Source: Chrysiogenales bacterium (GTDB lineage Bacteria > Acidobacteriota > Aminicenantia > UBA2199). Taken from it: a stretch of 15,047 nt of DNA. Below the pieces are notes generated by a model that saw nothing but the letters and a program-made list of their open reading frames with translations, did no database searches and was not told the origin of the DNA. Shown in pieces: positions 14,985 through 15,047 of the stretch. Position numbers and translations under genes: made by a program. How positions within the stretch are numbered: position 1 is the first letter of the stretch; each line of letters opens with the position of its first letter. The stretch covers positions 1 to 15,047 of the forward strand of contig SPCN01000025.1 of NCBI GenBank assembly GCA_004525465.1, in the 5' to 3' direction.

Positions 14985-14995
14985 CCTGCCCCTAC
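14985..14995. repeat. inverted copy of the GTAGGGGCAGG core of the hairpin repeat
   Basis: The plus strand reads CCTGCCCCTAC, the exact reverse complement of 14413-14423. Together the two sites flank the small membrane protein gene in opposite orientation. The copy lacks the second stem arm seen at 14431-14438. Confidence 0.5.
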
Positions 14996-15002
14996 GGCCT
15001 TT

Positions 15003-15047
15003 TCAGTCGTTTTCCAGGGTCGAGATGTCGCCGATCTCCTCGCCCCA
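15003..15047 (-). CDS. C-terminal end of a probable AMP-forming acyl/acetyl-CoA ligase (truncated by the window edge)
   Basis: Only the last 14 codons and a TGA stop are in the window. The residues read W-G-E-E-I-G-D-I-S-T-L-E-N-D. A tail of the form G-D-(I/T)-(S/T)-T-L-x-(D/N) is typical of the C-terminus of acetyl-CoA synthetase-like AMP-forming ligases, which activate a carboxylic acid as an acyl-AMP and load it on CoA or a carrier protein. The call rests on this short motif alone and could be wrong. It lies on the same strand as the membrane protein, acp, kbl and nagZ genes. Confidence 0.4.
   Translation of the reverse strand, partial: WGEEIGDISTLEND

Overview
The window reads as chromosomal DNA of a Gram-negative-type bacterium. 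The gene content (a TPR protein resembling the tail of GWxTD-type proteins, a long two-component propeller kinase, and an ftsH-cdaA-cdaR-glmM-pdxJ gene order) is what I would expect from the Acidobacteriota / Candidatus Aminicenantes neighbourhood. That placement is an inference from gene style, not from a marker gene. I see no rRNA, tRNA, CRISPR array, insertion sequence or phage gene.

Left part (2-8211): a 5'-truncated TPR protein on the plus strand converges on a six-gene minus-strand operon. Reading from the operon promoter at about 8211 downward, the genes are ftsH (membrane AAA+ protease), cdaA (diadenylate cyclase), cdaR (YbbR-domain regulator of CdaA), glmM (phosphoglucosamine mutase), pdxJ (vitamin B6 synthesis) and a membrane-anchored PHP-domain protein. 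All junctions are tight: 0 nt, 1 nt, or overlaps of 4, 11 and 7 nt. Several starts have their ribosome binding site inside the preceding gene. The block links c-di-AMP signalling, cell-wall precursor supply and membrane proteolysis. The CdaA has R-H-L where the family has R-H-R.

Middle (8195-11744): the gap upstream of ftsH holds a frameshifted remnant, truncated at both ends, of a second 2-amino-3-ketobutyrate CoA ligase gene (minus strand). A 1045-residue sensor kinase on the plus strand follows, with fourteen propeller repeats, a Y_Y_Y domain, one membrane helix and a histidine kinase core. No response regulator is visible beside it.

Right part (11745-15047): a second minus-strand group. 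From the right edge it contains the last 14 codons of a probable AMP-forming acyl/acetyl-CoA ligase, a small three-helix membrane protein, a free-standing acyl carrier protein, an intact Kbl-type alpha-oxoamine synthase and a NagZ-type beta-N-acetylhexosaminidase. The carrier protein, Kbl and NagZ form a tight operon behind their own promoter. A GC-rich hairpin repeat and an inverted 11-bp copy of its core flank the membrane protein gene.

The best leads are the non-canonical CdaA active-site motif, the carrier protein paired with a Kbl-type enzyme (possibly with an acyl-activating ligase upstream), the Kbl remnant, and the PHP protein that ends the c-di-AMP operon.
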